From contig NC_053115.1 of the NCBI RefSeq assembly GCF_010015445.1, positions 9,618,024-9,682,023 of the forward strand: a stretch of 64,000 nucleotides of DNA, written 5' to 3'. This DNA is from Perca fluviatilis. Lineage: Eukaryota > Chordata > Actinopteri > Perciformes > Percidae. Below the pieces are notes generated by a model. The model was not told the DNA's origin. It searched no databases and saw only the letters and a program-made list of their open reading frames with translations. The translations under genes were made by a program, and so were the position numbers. Position 1 is the stretch's first letter. Every line of letters begins with the position of its first letter. Of this stretch, positions 46,729 to 59,289 are shown in pieces.

Positions 46729-49536
46729 CTCTAAAGCCTTTCACCTACAGTACATGTGATGTGTGTATAATTACGCTCTATCTTTTATAGTATGGACCAA
46801 AAATGAATCAACTCAATTTTAATCCCCAAGAAAGAAGCAGGTTTGAGTCCTCAAGGGGCAATAGATGAATCCAAAAGGTTTGAGGTAAGACAGTGCAGTT
46901 GCCTGACATTCCTCATTAATCTTCCCTTTCTTTCCTGTCCCTCCAGCCACTGAGAACATCTTCAATCATCCGTGATTTGTGAAACCAGTGTTGTAAACAA
47001 CACAATCCATGAGGCTGTATCTCAATGACAAATGGCCTTGAATACATAATGTGTGGTATTTCATTCTATGTGTTTAATAACTCTGAGCAACAATTTACCA
47101 CAGGGAGAAGAGGAAAAAGACGATCAATAGCCAGTTGACCTCTTGGTCTCTCTTTTTCTCTCATTGGATTAAAAATAAAAAATAAAAGTGGAATTATCAT
47201 CATAGTTGTATATAGACTGTCAGAGGCCCACAGGCCCTGTAAGAAATACATGAGGCACCAGCCAGGAGACCACCAAGTAAGTCCACAATTACTGCTAAGT
47301 TTATCATTATTATGAGCCTGTTTTATCACCTGAGACACCAGCAGAACAGTCTCTCTGGTCTACCTATTTCTTTCCAGGAAGACTGACTTGTGTTAAAGGA
47401 GTTGAAGATAACTGGAAAAGGAAGGGGAGTAGTTTTGACCATAAATCGTGACTGATCTCTTTTAGTTGGGAAATATTAAAAACTTCATGTACAAACACAG
47501 AAAAGAACAAACAGTGTTTCCTGCCTCTGTTTACTACCGCCAAAAAGATTTGATTCATAGAATGTTTTCTTGAGCAATAAAACGTAATAAGTGAGGACGT
47601 ACACCTGCATGAGGCACGCACACTGGGTGGGGGGAGCCAGATCAACGGTTGTGTGTGACTGATTTTCTGTGTGTGTGTGTGTGCGTGTGCGTGGTTGTGT
47701 GCGTGTGCAAATCTGTGTTCCTTCCACGAATTCTTCGCTGCTCCGTATCGCATCCTCTGAGGGTAAGTGTGAGTAAGCATGTGTGTGTCCAGGATCTGAC
47801 GTCTTACAGCGAAGGGATGAATAAAGATTGTGAAAGGGGGTGTGTGTGAGCTCCCTACACACCCCTACATCCTACCCTGTCCTGGACAATGCAGGGGGTG
47901 GTGGGCTGGTGATTAACAGGACAGAACAGGGGCTGTCTCATACCTCTAGTAGCCGGATGGGTTGTGCAAAACGCCTATGAGCTTGGACGTGGACTTCCTC
48001 ATGAAGTCTGACTGGGAAATGCATCCTGGAAGGAGCCTTGGAGCCATAAGACCGGGGTGGGAGGGGGCTAGACAAAGTAGAAAGGGTAAAGTCCTGTCTC
48101 TAAAAATAGAGAGATACTGCATGTTCTAATTCATAACCTATCTTGATTTCTTTTTTTTAAATAGTATTCTTTGGGTATCTTATCATTATATATTTATCAT
48201 TTTACTAAAAAAAGCTGAGCTGGTTGGTGCCTTAGCTGAGACTGAGGGGCAGAGCAGACCAGCAGTCTCAAGGAAGTGACAGATCCCTATAGCAGCATGA
48301 CAGTATGTAAAAGAGGGTCAAACAGCAGAACTAAGGACATAAACCACGCCAGTTCTGTGGGAAAATGGCACTGAGCATGCTCTGTGACCCCTGTTGACCA
48401 ACCTCTCCACAGTCTGGTGGGGATTTCTCCAGGGAGCGACCCCAGAGGATACTCCACTGCTTCGCTTGCTGTGCAGAAAAAATAGTAAATCACACAGAAA
48501 ATCTCTGGATCGCTTTTTCCTTTTCTTTTTCTCATACAGTATTTTCCTGTTAAAGATACAATCCTTCCTCTAAAATAGTGTGTTTATCTCACAGATTAAA
48601 CAGAGATTTGTACATGTAAGAGTGTGAGTGTATGATTGCATGATTGTGTACGCATATTGTCGGCATCATTTTTTGTAATCACCTTGTATTGCGTTCATTT
48701 GTCAAACCCTCTGTGCGTCTGTCTCTGCGTGCACCGAACACACAAACAGTTCTGTACAAAGAGGGCCATAAACTTGCAGTGACACTTCCCAGACTAACAG
48801 GGCTCACAGAGGGAATCCTCCGTTCTGAAAGCATACTTCACCCTGCTGACGTAGTGGACCTGCAAACACTCTCTGGCACTTAAGTGCCGTGACGTATAAA
48901 TTCGGGAGTTTACAACTGTGTTATGTTATTGCCACTGTTACAGATTCTGATACAAGAACAGCATCAGTGTGACGTCACTGCACTTATGGCAGCTGGCTCA
49001 TGTCATTATTGAAGCTACTGCTCTACATGTGGGTTATTTGTTTTAAATATTATTTTCTATTTGGGGTGTGACTCAGGCCTTCAGATAGAGGTAGTTCTCT
49101 TTACTTTATTATGGAAAATTTCATATAAATACAGTTTTCGTATTGAAACTTGTGGTTTTTCTAAAGAATATTGTAGATATTACCAAATATCCACACTTAA
49201 GAAAGACAAATGACGGAGGCAGCTAACATACATTGATGAAACTTTCCAACACTTGGGCATTTTGACTGTACAAATGCACTCGGACTCCATCTTTTTCTAC
49301 ACACGCACACATTCATCCCGCCTTTGTATATTCGGATGAATCACCCTTGTGCGCCCCCCTAGCTGACCCTACAACTGTCCTACTGACCTCTGTCTGGCAG
49401 TGATAATGTCAGACACCAGGGTCACCAGGGGTTATCACAACCGGCTATTAGAGCAGTTTGGCCTTGAGTATTTGAATGCTCCCACCAGACTGACAGTAGT
49501 CAAATAAGCCACTCCATGCTAACTCAGCATCCCCCA

Positions 49537-49675
<139 letters not shown>

Positions 49676-50496
49676 AAGAAATAAGTTGCTCTTGAGCACT
49701 AGCAGAGCTCCAGATTCTGGATTTAACCCCAAATGTTTAGGCACCAAATGTATATATCGGTATAATTTATATATAGGTTTTATATCTAAGAGCAACAAAG
49801 TAAAAACACTGTCCTTCAAGAGTTTGTTGCTTACAGTAACAGCTGCACAGAAGCAGAGTACATTCACATCCTCCTCAAGATGGTCTTAGTCTCCCAATAG
49901 CTTTTCACCATTAGGTTACAAAAAAACATGAACAAAAACATCAATAATGATTGATCAGATTTATCTTGACTGCATTATGACTCTCAGTTGGATAGAATAT
50001 ATTTGGCAATTACTGACTGTACTTTTCATTATTATGAGGGGAGAGATCACCTGCCATAAAAAAGATATTTCTTTTCTGAAATGTTATTAAAGTTGACCAA
50101 TGTCTAGCAGCATTTCTTATATATCATGCCAATTGCCTATGCCTGCAGGCAGGGCTATAGACAGGATTCTTGAAATACTGAGGCCATAAGTCCAAATTCC
50201 TCCTGAGAAGTTTTTTTACAAGCCACCAAACAAAATCTGTCTCTAGTATTTTATTTCCCACTTTATTAATTATTTTAACAGTTAAAATATATTTTCTATA
50301 CATTTTTATCTCCCTACAATATGGGCTGTTGCCTAATTTGGGTGGAGGATACTAAATTCCTTTAATTTCTTTAGTGTATTTAGATTTTAGCTTGAAAATC
50401 TAATATAATTATAACGAACTATAATCAATTATAGAATTAGCCTTTAAAAATACCAAAATCCAATAGGTCTGTAATATTAGAATGTAAACTCTTCTT

Positions 50497-51191
50497 TATT
50501 TTTTTTTATTTTTTTTTGTTCAATATGTTTATTAAGTGTTTTCAAAGTAGTATAATACAAAAGGGCAAAGATTATGAGTAGAATAACATGCCAATATGAA
50601 GAGAAAAGGAGTAAATAAAAAGGAAGTAAATAAAAACAAAAAATCTTGGGCGTATAAACAATGAAATGTACTGTTACATCACCGATACTCTGCAATAAAA
50701 ATAAAAACTGAGTTTATCGAGGAAGAGGCGAGTGGCATATTGTGAATCTCACAACTGGTCAAGGTCTCCATCAAATTGAGCAAGATGGTCTAAGAATGGC
50801 TGCCAAATCGTCTTGAAGAGTGGCACTGCTTTGGACCTCCAGAGCCTTAAAATTAGTCTCTTTGCAATTAACATACCATACATAATGGTGTGCTGTACGG
50901 AGGAGCTATGAGTCGATAGAGACAGGGAGTAGCCAAACAGTGCCACCTCTGGCTCAGGCTTAAACACACAATTGTACATTTCAGAAAACCACTGGAATAC
51001 TCTATACTATACTAATACTATATATAATCTAATACTATATTCTGTGTAGTTTAGTCTTTGAGTAATGGAGTCTATGCATGACCTTAAACTGGATTAAGTG
51101 ATGTCTGATATTGATTGAACAATATTGGAATCTACTGAGACTCTCCTCCCAAACATTATCATCGATCTGGAGACCCAGTTCCTCTTCCCAA
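50497..51191 (-). mobile_element. 5'-truncated L1-like LINE with 18-bp TSD
   Basis: Flanked by an exact 18-bp duplication AGAATGTAAACTCTTCTT (50479-50496 and 51192-51209). The minus-strand 3' end is A-rich (T-rich on +, 50497-50519). It carries the C-terminal part of a LINE ORF2. Severe 5' truncation is the usual result of target-primed reverse transcription. Confidence 0.9.
50749..51191 (-). pseudogene. LINE ORF2 C-terminal fragment
   Basis: Minus-strand frames read WEEELGLQIDDNVWEESLSR, HHLIQFKVMHRLHYSKTKLH and, after an interruption near 51000, AKRLILRLWRSK and IWQPFLDHL. This is the conserved region after the reverse transcriptase in fish L1-type ORF2. The interruption and truncation leave it inactive. 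Confidence 0.8.
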
Positions 51192-51852
51192 AGAATGTAA
51201 ACTCTTCTTAATGACAATATCATCTCCTCACATTTCCAGAGATAAGGTCTGTGTCGTTACTGGTTACCATAGTGTAAACCCATTTACTCCAGGCACAACA
51301 TTCAATGGTGCAAGAAAGTCTTGTCACTTTCACTCCATTTATAGCTCTTGCTCCATCTCATGATATCTGATCCCTCAAACCACACAGCCATTTGCAGCAC
51401 CATCATTTCTGTTCACTTTTCATGTCTTTTCGTCTTCCAAAAACCTGGCAGTAAAGGCAGGGCAGAGAAGAGGAATTAGAGGGTGAAACAGAAACCATCT
51501 CATCCTTTCCCTTTTATCTGGCGTTCAGGCTGTTAATTAGATGAGAGAGTGTTTTGATGAAGGTACATTCCCTGGATGTTAAAGCTATCAGTTTGGTAGA
51601 ATGGGGCCAGGAGCACAAACCGTAGGGGGTGAGTGGGAGTTTGTGTGTGTGTGTGTTGCGTGCGTGCATATGTGTGTGTGTACATGTGTGTGTGTACAGA
51701 GATTGAAGACAGAGTAAACTGATCAGAGTGATTCAGAGTAAACTGATGAATTTGCAGTTATTATTTTGCTCTTTTCCTTTTTCCCCTCATTTGTTCCCTC
51801 TTTCTCCTCCTCCTCCTCCTCTTCCCCTGCATCTGTGTTACTTTTAGCTTAA

Positions 51853-52545
51853 AGCGCCCATATTATACTCGTTTTCAGGTTCATAATTGTATTTTAAGGT
51901 TGTACCAGAATAGGTTTACATGGTTTAATTTTCAAAAAACACCATATTTTTGTTGTACCGCACAGCTCTCTCTCACTGCTGTAGATCCTCTTTTCACCTG
52001 GTTTCTGTTTTAGCTACAGAGTGAGACATCTTTTCATCTTCTTCTTCTGTACTATCTTTGATTGCACTCGCACATGCTCAGTAGCTCAGATGTAGAGCAT
52101 GTCAGCTAGCTAGCTCCATAGAAGTAAAAGACTTCTCCAACTTCAGTCACTTACAAGTCAGGATTAGCTGGGAGACTTCTAAATGAGGGAGCACATGTAA
52201 GTAGTTCTTTTGTATATTATGGTGAACTTGTGTGTGTTGTAGCAGTGCTTTGCTATTGAGAAAGAGGTACCATGCTAGTGTTAGCATTAGCGTTAGCATG
52301 CTAACGCTAATGCTACGAGCTAACGGTTGCGGTTAGCCAGCTCGTTTCGGATTGTGACGTCACAGTCCGAGCCAATTTTGAACAGCTCACTAGGAGACTG
52401 AAGGCAGGACACATTCAGAAACCGTATCTCACTCAAAACAGCATGGATGGATTTTTTTCAAAGTTTGTACGTGTGTGGAAGCACCAGAGACACAAAAGAA
52501 CACCCCAAATACCAGAAAAAGTGTTTTTTTCATAATATGGGCACT
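51853..52545. mobile_element. TTAA-target non-autonomous element (CGCCCATATTAT type)
   Basis: Ends AGCGCCCATATTATACTC and CATAATATGGGCACT are inverted, between TTAA duplications (51849-51852 and 52546-52549). A common teleost repeat. It contains a perfect 34-bp palindrome at 52282-52315. Confidence 0.9.
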
Positions 52546-53034
52546 TTAATATTTCTGTGTTGTGGTATCTAGGAACAAAACTGCTGCCTGGCTACTTTTC
52601 ACTTCCCTAGATGACTTTTAAGCACACATGTGCTCTCATTTCTTCTGGCTCTCATTATATGACACCTGTACGTTTGTCTTTGCTCTTTTTTTATCAGGCA
52701 TATGGTGTGAACACTTGGCTCTTGTTTTTAGCCATAAGGTATTGAAAAGTATAAAAAGACGACTGTGCTGAAAAGCTCTTTGAAGGTGTGACAGATCTGT
52801 CTAAACCTCCAATCTGTTCAGTAGGCCTGGCCTGTGTCTCTCAGTAGTCACCAGCTACTCCAAAGTTTTTTAGAAATTATTGTTAGAAAGGATGAAAGGA
52901 AATGAAATCAATATTTTTTTGTCCCATTCACAGTTGATTTTACAGGAAAAGTTGTTGGCAAATACGCTTATTGGCTTTCTTGCCGAGAGTTAGATGAGAA
53001 AATTGATACCACTCTCAAGACTGGAAGCAGGGGG

Positions 53035-53320
53035 GAAATGCTAGCCTACCAGCACCTCCAAGGCACACTAATTAGCATGTTACTTCTTGTTTGTTTTAAT
53101 TCATACAAAAACCTAAGTGTAAAAACAACAGGTTGTGGTTTAACGGGGGTTGTGTATTGAACTATTTCTTGGCTGGGTGCAATAACTTTCTGAGTCTTGT
53201 ATTCACCGTGAGCTTGCCAGTAAGCTAGCTAAGTTCAGCTAACAGGATGCTGCCTACAGCTCCATATTACAGTAAACAGACAGATAAGAGAGTGGCATCG
53301 ATCTTCTTGTTTAAATAAAG
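53035..53320. repeat. Fish interspersed repeat (CTACCAGCACCTCCAA type)
   Basis: GCTAGCCTACCAGCACCTCC, CACACTAATTAGCATGTTAC, TTAATTCATACAAAAACC and GAGAGTGGCATCGATCTTCT follow a recognisable teleost repeat. A shorter fragment with CTACCAGCACCTCCAAAACC is at 59185. Confidence 0.65.
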
Positions 53321-53562
53321 AAATTTTTAGTAAAATGAGAAATATATAATGATAAGATACCCAAAGAAAGCGAAAATCTAACTATTTTTTTTAAGGTTAT
53401 GGTTACAAAGACATTGTGTGCAAAAGTTGCAATCCCTGTCGTATTTTCTAAAGCTAATTTTGAACAAAATAATCAAACTTCTCCAATGATATGACATTCA
53501 ACATCGAGTAGCGATATCTCTAAAACTTGCTTGTGGTCAGTCTCTATTGCTCTATCATGCTC

Positions 53563-54017
53563 TAGTCTCGTATTGCCAGACCTACCTCAACGGTGCTGCG
53601 GAGGAGGGTCTGGCTAGTCCACACAGCATTCTGGGATAGAAGAAAAACTTGCTCTGGTTTATTGGCATTTCTTTAAACCAATCACAATCGTCATGGGCGG
53701 CGCTTAGCTCTGCACGGAGCCGCTTCAAAATAGCCTCGGGAAGGAGCTTCTTTTGGTGGAACGTGTACGTTCAAGAGCTGTTTTAGGGAGAAAAACTCAG
53801 ATTGGACAGATAGTCTAGCTAGCTGTCTCAATTTACCCTGCAGAGATCTGAGGAGCAGTTAACCATAGTCCTCATAAATTGACCAGAGTTTAAAATTCCA
53901 ACGCAAAGAAAGCGCAAGGACATCGGCTAAAAGACATGCATCAGGCGGAATTTCCTGCGGCACCAGAGCAATCCCGGAAGTGGAATGTCGTGGATATGGA
54001 CTAATGGAGATAGACTA
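53563..54017 (+). mobile_element. Short DNA element, 9-bp TSD, copy 2
   Basis: Ends TAGTCTCGTATTGCC and GAGATAGACTA, flanked by ATCATGCTC (53554-53562) and ATCATGCCC (54018-54026), one mismatch. Opposite orientation to the copy at 33200-33599. Confidence 0.85.
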
Positions 54018-54026
54018 ATCATGCCC

Positions 54027-57000
54027 TAACTTAGCGACACATCCCGTTGCTCTTATTCTGTCTCTCGTTCTCTCTCTCTAGGTGGCTTTGTCTTGTCACT
54101 GAAGCCAACCACAGCCAGTAGTATGCAGGCAGACCCGGTAAATCACAAATTCCCCATTACAGGCTATGTTTCTTGTTTCTCATCATCCAGTCTGCCTAGC
54201 TTCCTTATCAGCCTACAGAGCTTTTCATCTGCATCTCTGGTCCTCTGCCACGCCACCAGGTTCTCGTTTAGCCTCCCACCCTGGGAGCGAAGCTGTTGAG
54301 AGAAACTATCTTTCATCTTTGTGGGTGGAAATTTGGATCTGGGAGGAATGAGTCAGTAGTTACGCTATAAGTTCACACAAGTGTGTGTTGGAATATCTAA
54401 AAGAGCCACTTTTAAATCCAGTTTGAAACCCTGCTTTCTCCATCAGTAATTTAATAGGAGTAGCAGATTTGAAATAACCTGACAAAACGCTCCACATCTT
54501 TGTGGTCCCTACCCAGTGTGTTTGTGCAAAGGGTTGAGTTTAGCGTAACTGTTTTGCTCCCACTCCACACTTGGTTTCAGAAGGAAGTGTTTAGTGGTGA
54601 GATCCAGATTTTGGACGAGGCTAAGCTAAGGATTTGAAACCAGGTTTTGTGAACAGAACAGGAATAAATCTGCAATACAATTGTACCGTCGCTGCAGCCC
54701 AGAGTGTACAGCCAAATGCTTGGGACTTACAACCTCTCTTTAGTGCTTGGTGACTGGGACCTGCTGGTGGAGACAAAGGCCTTGGCTTTGGCCCTCATCT
54801 GCCCCCAGCTGAGGGACTCTGCGGGCACTAATTCTTCTCTGTCAACCCCTGTCAACCCCTGCTCATTACACCACTTACTGGGAAACCTCTGGTATATACC
54901 TCGGCACAAAAATGGGACAATACCTTTGTGGAATGCGAAATAACAACAATGCACTGTGGGAATATTACACAGGAGCTGAGAAAGGAGGAGGACTGTTCAT
55001 TAGAAATAAGAGGTTTGCAGTGCTTCCTTGCCAGTTTTGAAAACCTGTGGTGTTTTTTTTTCTGTCAGGTTTTGTTGAGAAAAAAGTAGTGCCAATCACT
55101 AGGGTCCGTGGAGTCACTTCTTGAGCAAGATATACTCAATTTTACTAAGCATTATATCACAAAAATGTTGTATGTGTACAAGGTGTCACATTGCTGGTGC
55201 ATTATTTGTTTTGTCATGTTCCTTCTCCGATGAGCCATCCTGTACCCGCCCCAGCCGTACAGTCGTTAACTTGTAATCTGAACTGTAATAAGGCTAACAC
55301 CTTCACCAGCCACAAACTCTTGTCGTCACTTCTCTCCTTGTACAAACAGCACTGTCTGCTTCGAAAGCCCCTCGATGAAAAAGAGCTCAGTTAGACCTGA
55401 GCCGCGAGGTGACACCTGTCATCACGCAGATTTAGAGGAGCAGGAAAATTTGTTTGATTGTCTGTGACTTAATAACACAACAACAAACAATCTCTCAAGT
55501 AGCAACTTTCTTCTCATCCCTCGCTCCTCTCCTCCACATCCTAACCCAGATGGCTCATTTCACAGAGTCAACAGAACTCTCTTTTTCTGTAGCTATGCAG
55601 ATGCATACAAAAAAGATGTTGTGCATCTCTGTTTGAGTTTGGAGGCCACATTTGTGGCTTTACCTCCCTGCTGTGTTTGCAGGACTTTGAAGCTGAGTCT
55701 GGGGAATGAGAGATGATCTCTGATCTGACTCCTCTCTTTTTCCCCTTCCTCCTCCTTTTTACTCCTGTTCTAACGCTCCCTACAAGATACAGCTGGTCTG
55801 TGAGATCATCCCTCCTCCAGCTGAGCTGTAAATAAACCTACTCTCTCTGCTCACACTTTCTAGATCTGTCTTTGCTTTCCCATTTCTTATCTTCCTCAAG
55901 GAATTTGTCTGACAAGTTGTCAACAGACCTGGAGAATAAAGTTTCACACTCTTTAGAAATGGATATCACTGAGATGAACTAAGGTAGTGGTGTGCAGCAA
56001 GCTACATGTTTATTGAAAAAGGTTGAACAGCACTCGTGAATATAGCTGTAAGTAGTTCAGAATTTCAGAAATCCTCATCCCTCTGAATAGTTGAAGTTTC
56101 AAAGATGTGCATGAATGAAACTGCTGTCAATCCCAGTACTGAAACTCCAGTGACAAACATATTGCATATATTACACTTAACTTATGTTACAGTAGACTTG
56201 AATTTTCCCGTGAATTTCTGTGGTCACATCCATATTCATGATATTTTGAAAGCAAGTATCTGTTTCCTTGTATGTTTATTTGGTGCTGCAGTTTATAGAT
56301 ACAGATGATAGAGCTGCGTCTCAATGTCCCCTTGAGTGATTATTTATTGCTCTAATGAATGGTGGTGTATGGTCACCATGGTCAGGGATGTCAAATCATT
56401 ACCATCTTTCTGCTGTAGCACAACCTGGTGAAGGAAACAGTAAATATCTGTATCAACAAGCACACACACTGAGCCCAGTTGTCTTACTGTACTTGTATGT
56501 CTGTTACCTGTAGCTTACATAAATGTCAAACACAGTAAAAATATATAGTTTTTCCTTATGTAGTGGGGAATGCTCCCCTTAGTACAGGTAAATGTGTAGT
56601 GGTGCTGAAAGCCTTGGCCTGACCCCTCCCATGGCCTACCCCCTAATCGGGGCTAGACGACATAAGGCACCTGTGCTCCTTTGTCCTGTCTCTGCTTCCT
56701 GACCTGTCCCTGCTGTGGCTAGTGTTTGTTGTCCCAGCGCTGTCAGGAAGCCCTTGTTGCCCCTCCTGCCTTGGGAAGGTGATTTTGTTCCCTTAATGTC
56801 GCATCTCAGAGGTGGTTCCTCCTGCCATTTAGACTACTACTGTTCTGCCATAACTTTAGCTTAATTTTGCCCTAATTGTGCTAATGTGTTTTGCCTGGTT
56901 TCTTATTTTGTCCCATTTCCTATTAGCTTTTCCCTTAGTTTTGTCCCATTTCCTACAATATAGACCGCACCATTTTGCTGTGAGGAATGCTGTGAGATTT

Positions 57001-59184
57001 GCTGTGTTACACCTAAGGTGAGTAGCGGTGGCACCTCTGAACACTCAGTGTAGTCTGCCTCCCCACAAGTGGCCTATGCTTGGTTTGTTACAGGTTACTT
57101 TGGGCTGAACCTTATTATATTAGACATGTTTGAACATTTATATCAAGTTTTTTTTTAAACATTAAATTATTATAAAAATATATTTACCCACCTCACCATT
57201 TTATGAAGTTATTTGTATATTAACCTTATTTTCTTTCAGCAGTTAAAACCCCTGCCTGTTTTGATTTATTTATTAGAAATAAAAACACTTGGTATACTTT
57301 GAAACACGCCTCTGCCTCCTCAGTAAGGGATCGGTGTGCCTTTCTCCCAATTTTCTCCAATTAATCAATGTTCACATAGTATTTCCTAGGGTGCAATTCC
57401 CAATGTGGCGTTTTCGGTTCTTTCATTCAAATTCCCCTCTTTTTGGTGACCCTTGCCACACTTAACAATGGCCAATGCACAGGCTCTCAAACGCCTTTAT
57501 GCCTGAACTTTAACTTCCTTTCAGGCGTTAGTCACATACCTCCACCTATGGTAGTGAAAGTCATGATTCTACTGATTAAAACTGCTCGAACACAATGCAG
57601 CAGGAAGGAAGAATTCGTAACACATCCTCCACAGGCCCAGGTCGTCATAGCGTTACACATAACCCATCCGTCTATTCGAATAAGCCTGGTTAATTTATCT
57701 CTGCCAGTCACAGGGCTTCTTGTGCTTTTCCACACTCTCCGACTCACTAATATTCAGGTTTGTTCACATGGCCCACCAACAACGTTGAAGTCAGCGAACT
57801 TGATTCCTGAAAAAAAGAAAAGAAGTGCTGTTGTATTGACACATGATGGCAAAGAAAAGATTCAAGATGTGCCCTTGCTCAGCTTGGTCTTTTGACCTCA
57901 TCGAGGATGTTCTTGCTGAGTGTCACAGACAGATAAAATGCATCGGCGGTTTGTGGTTGGTGGACCGCAGCTATTCTGGCACAGTTTAAATCCCTGTCTC
58001 CTCTGCGCTCTCACAGAGAGATGCACAACTGTGGTCACGCTTCTCCCAACATGAAAGGATAAGCCTAATTAAAACTTCTTAATTACAAAACTAGATAAAG
58101 CCGTCCTGAAGTAGGGGGAACATGCTGGAGTTCAGGACAAACTCTATCCCTTGAGGTCAATTGTTGAAATTAATAAACATCCTCAAACTGAAAGGTTGTA
58201 TTTCTTTGTAGCCTGGAAATATTTTCTTGTTCTATTTCCTTGTAAATCAGTCAAGACACAAATAACAAATTGCTTTTTAAAGGGTTGCGGTTTTGGTAAT
58301 ATTTGCAAACATATGCATTAACGCATGCAGGCTGACCAGTCCCTGATTTACATGTGTATTGATGTTTTTGTGAAGGCAGTTGAGCTTTCTGTGAAATGTC
58401 TGGAATTCAATGATTTGCGGAGGGTTTGATAATGACAGAAAAGCTGCCCATAACCATTTTGAGGTTGTAAACACATGAAGCTCTATGGAATGCCACACAT
58501 ATCACAAACAAACCATCTTGGGTTTGCAAAAATGGAGTTAGAGTTTAAATCATGGACAGTTTGATTGGTACCAGGCGATAACAAACGAGACTGTCAGGAT
58601 TTCACCAGCCCCTCAAACACTTGCCTTTCATCTTCCTGTCAATGTGATTGGTTGAGTTTCAACCAAACTCGTTCCAAGCCTGTCTGTTTTGTAAGTTCTG
58701 GTTTCTTGTCCTGTGTTTAATGTCAGAATGTAACCTTAAATAAAAGTAACAAATTGTTTCCGGTGCTGCAGATGTGTAATGTGTGTAAGATCCCTTAAAG
58801 ATTGCATGGGGGGAGGGGCTTTACTGGCTGATAAATGAGGGCAGATGCAGAGTTAATATGTGGATGTGGTCTGATCATCCTCCCGGCCATGAGGCCATTG
58901 ACCAGACATATCAAATCAAAGGGAAACAGGAAAAGAGAACAAATGTATATCAAACTGAACTAGACTATTTAGTCTATTCCATAATTTCCCATGTACTAAT
59001 TGATAACACTGAGCACTGCTGCGGAAACCACAGCATTATTGGCAACAGGGCTAGAGGTTAGTTGTCCACAGTGTGTTTCTGTGTGCTCATTTACAGTGCA
59101 TGCAAGCTCATTTTCATATATCCTTTCAGGAACATACTATTAGACAGTGCCAAACCAAAATCCTGTGAGAAGAGCCGGGGGTAA
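54027..59184. other. Intergenic, no gene recognised
   Basis: A 58-bp segment at 54082-54139 has AG and GT borders but no recognisable homology. The stretch 56590-57430 has the feel of an LTR (late AATAAA, TTTTTGGTGACCC), yet no partner LTR or coding domain is visible. A 150-codon frame at 57443 matches nothing I know. Confidence 0.5.
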
Positions 59185-59280
59185 TAAGGTAATAAAATCC
59201 GCCTACCAGCACCTCCAAAACCCACTAAATAAATCCATTACATTTTGGTTGTTTAATCCATTAAAAAAAAAAAAAAAAGA
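59185..59280. repeat. Fragment of the CTACCAGCACCTCCAA repeat
   Basis: CCTACCAGCACCTCCAAAAC, CACTAAATAAATCCATTAC and TTTAATCC then an A-run match part of the repeat at 53035. Confidence 0.6.
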
Positions 59281-59289
59281 CAATTCACT

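Noticed and set aside
56590..57430. Possible solo LTR (late AATAAA, TTTTTGGTGACCC)
   Set aside because: No second LTR, no clear TG..CA ends with duplication, and no gag or pol nearby.
57443..57895. 150-codon open frame
   Set aside because: No recognisable domain and no splice or promoter context; likely chance or part of an unclassified repeat.
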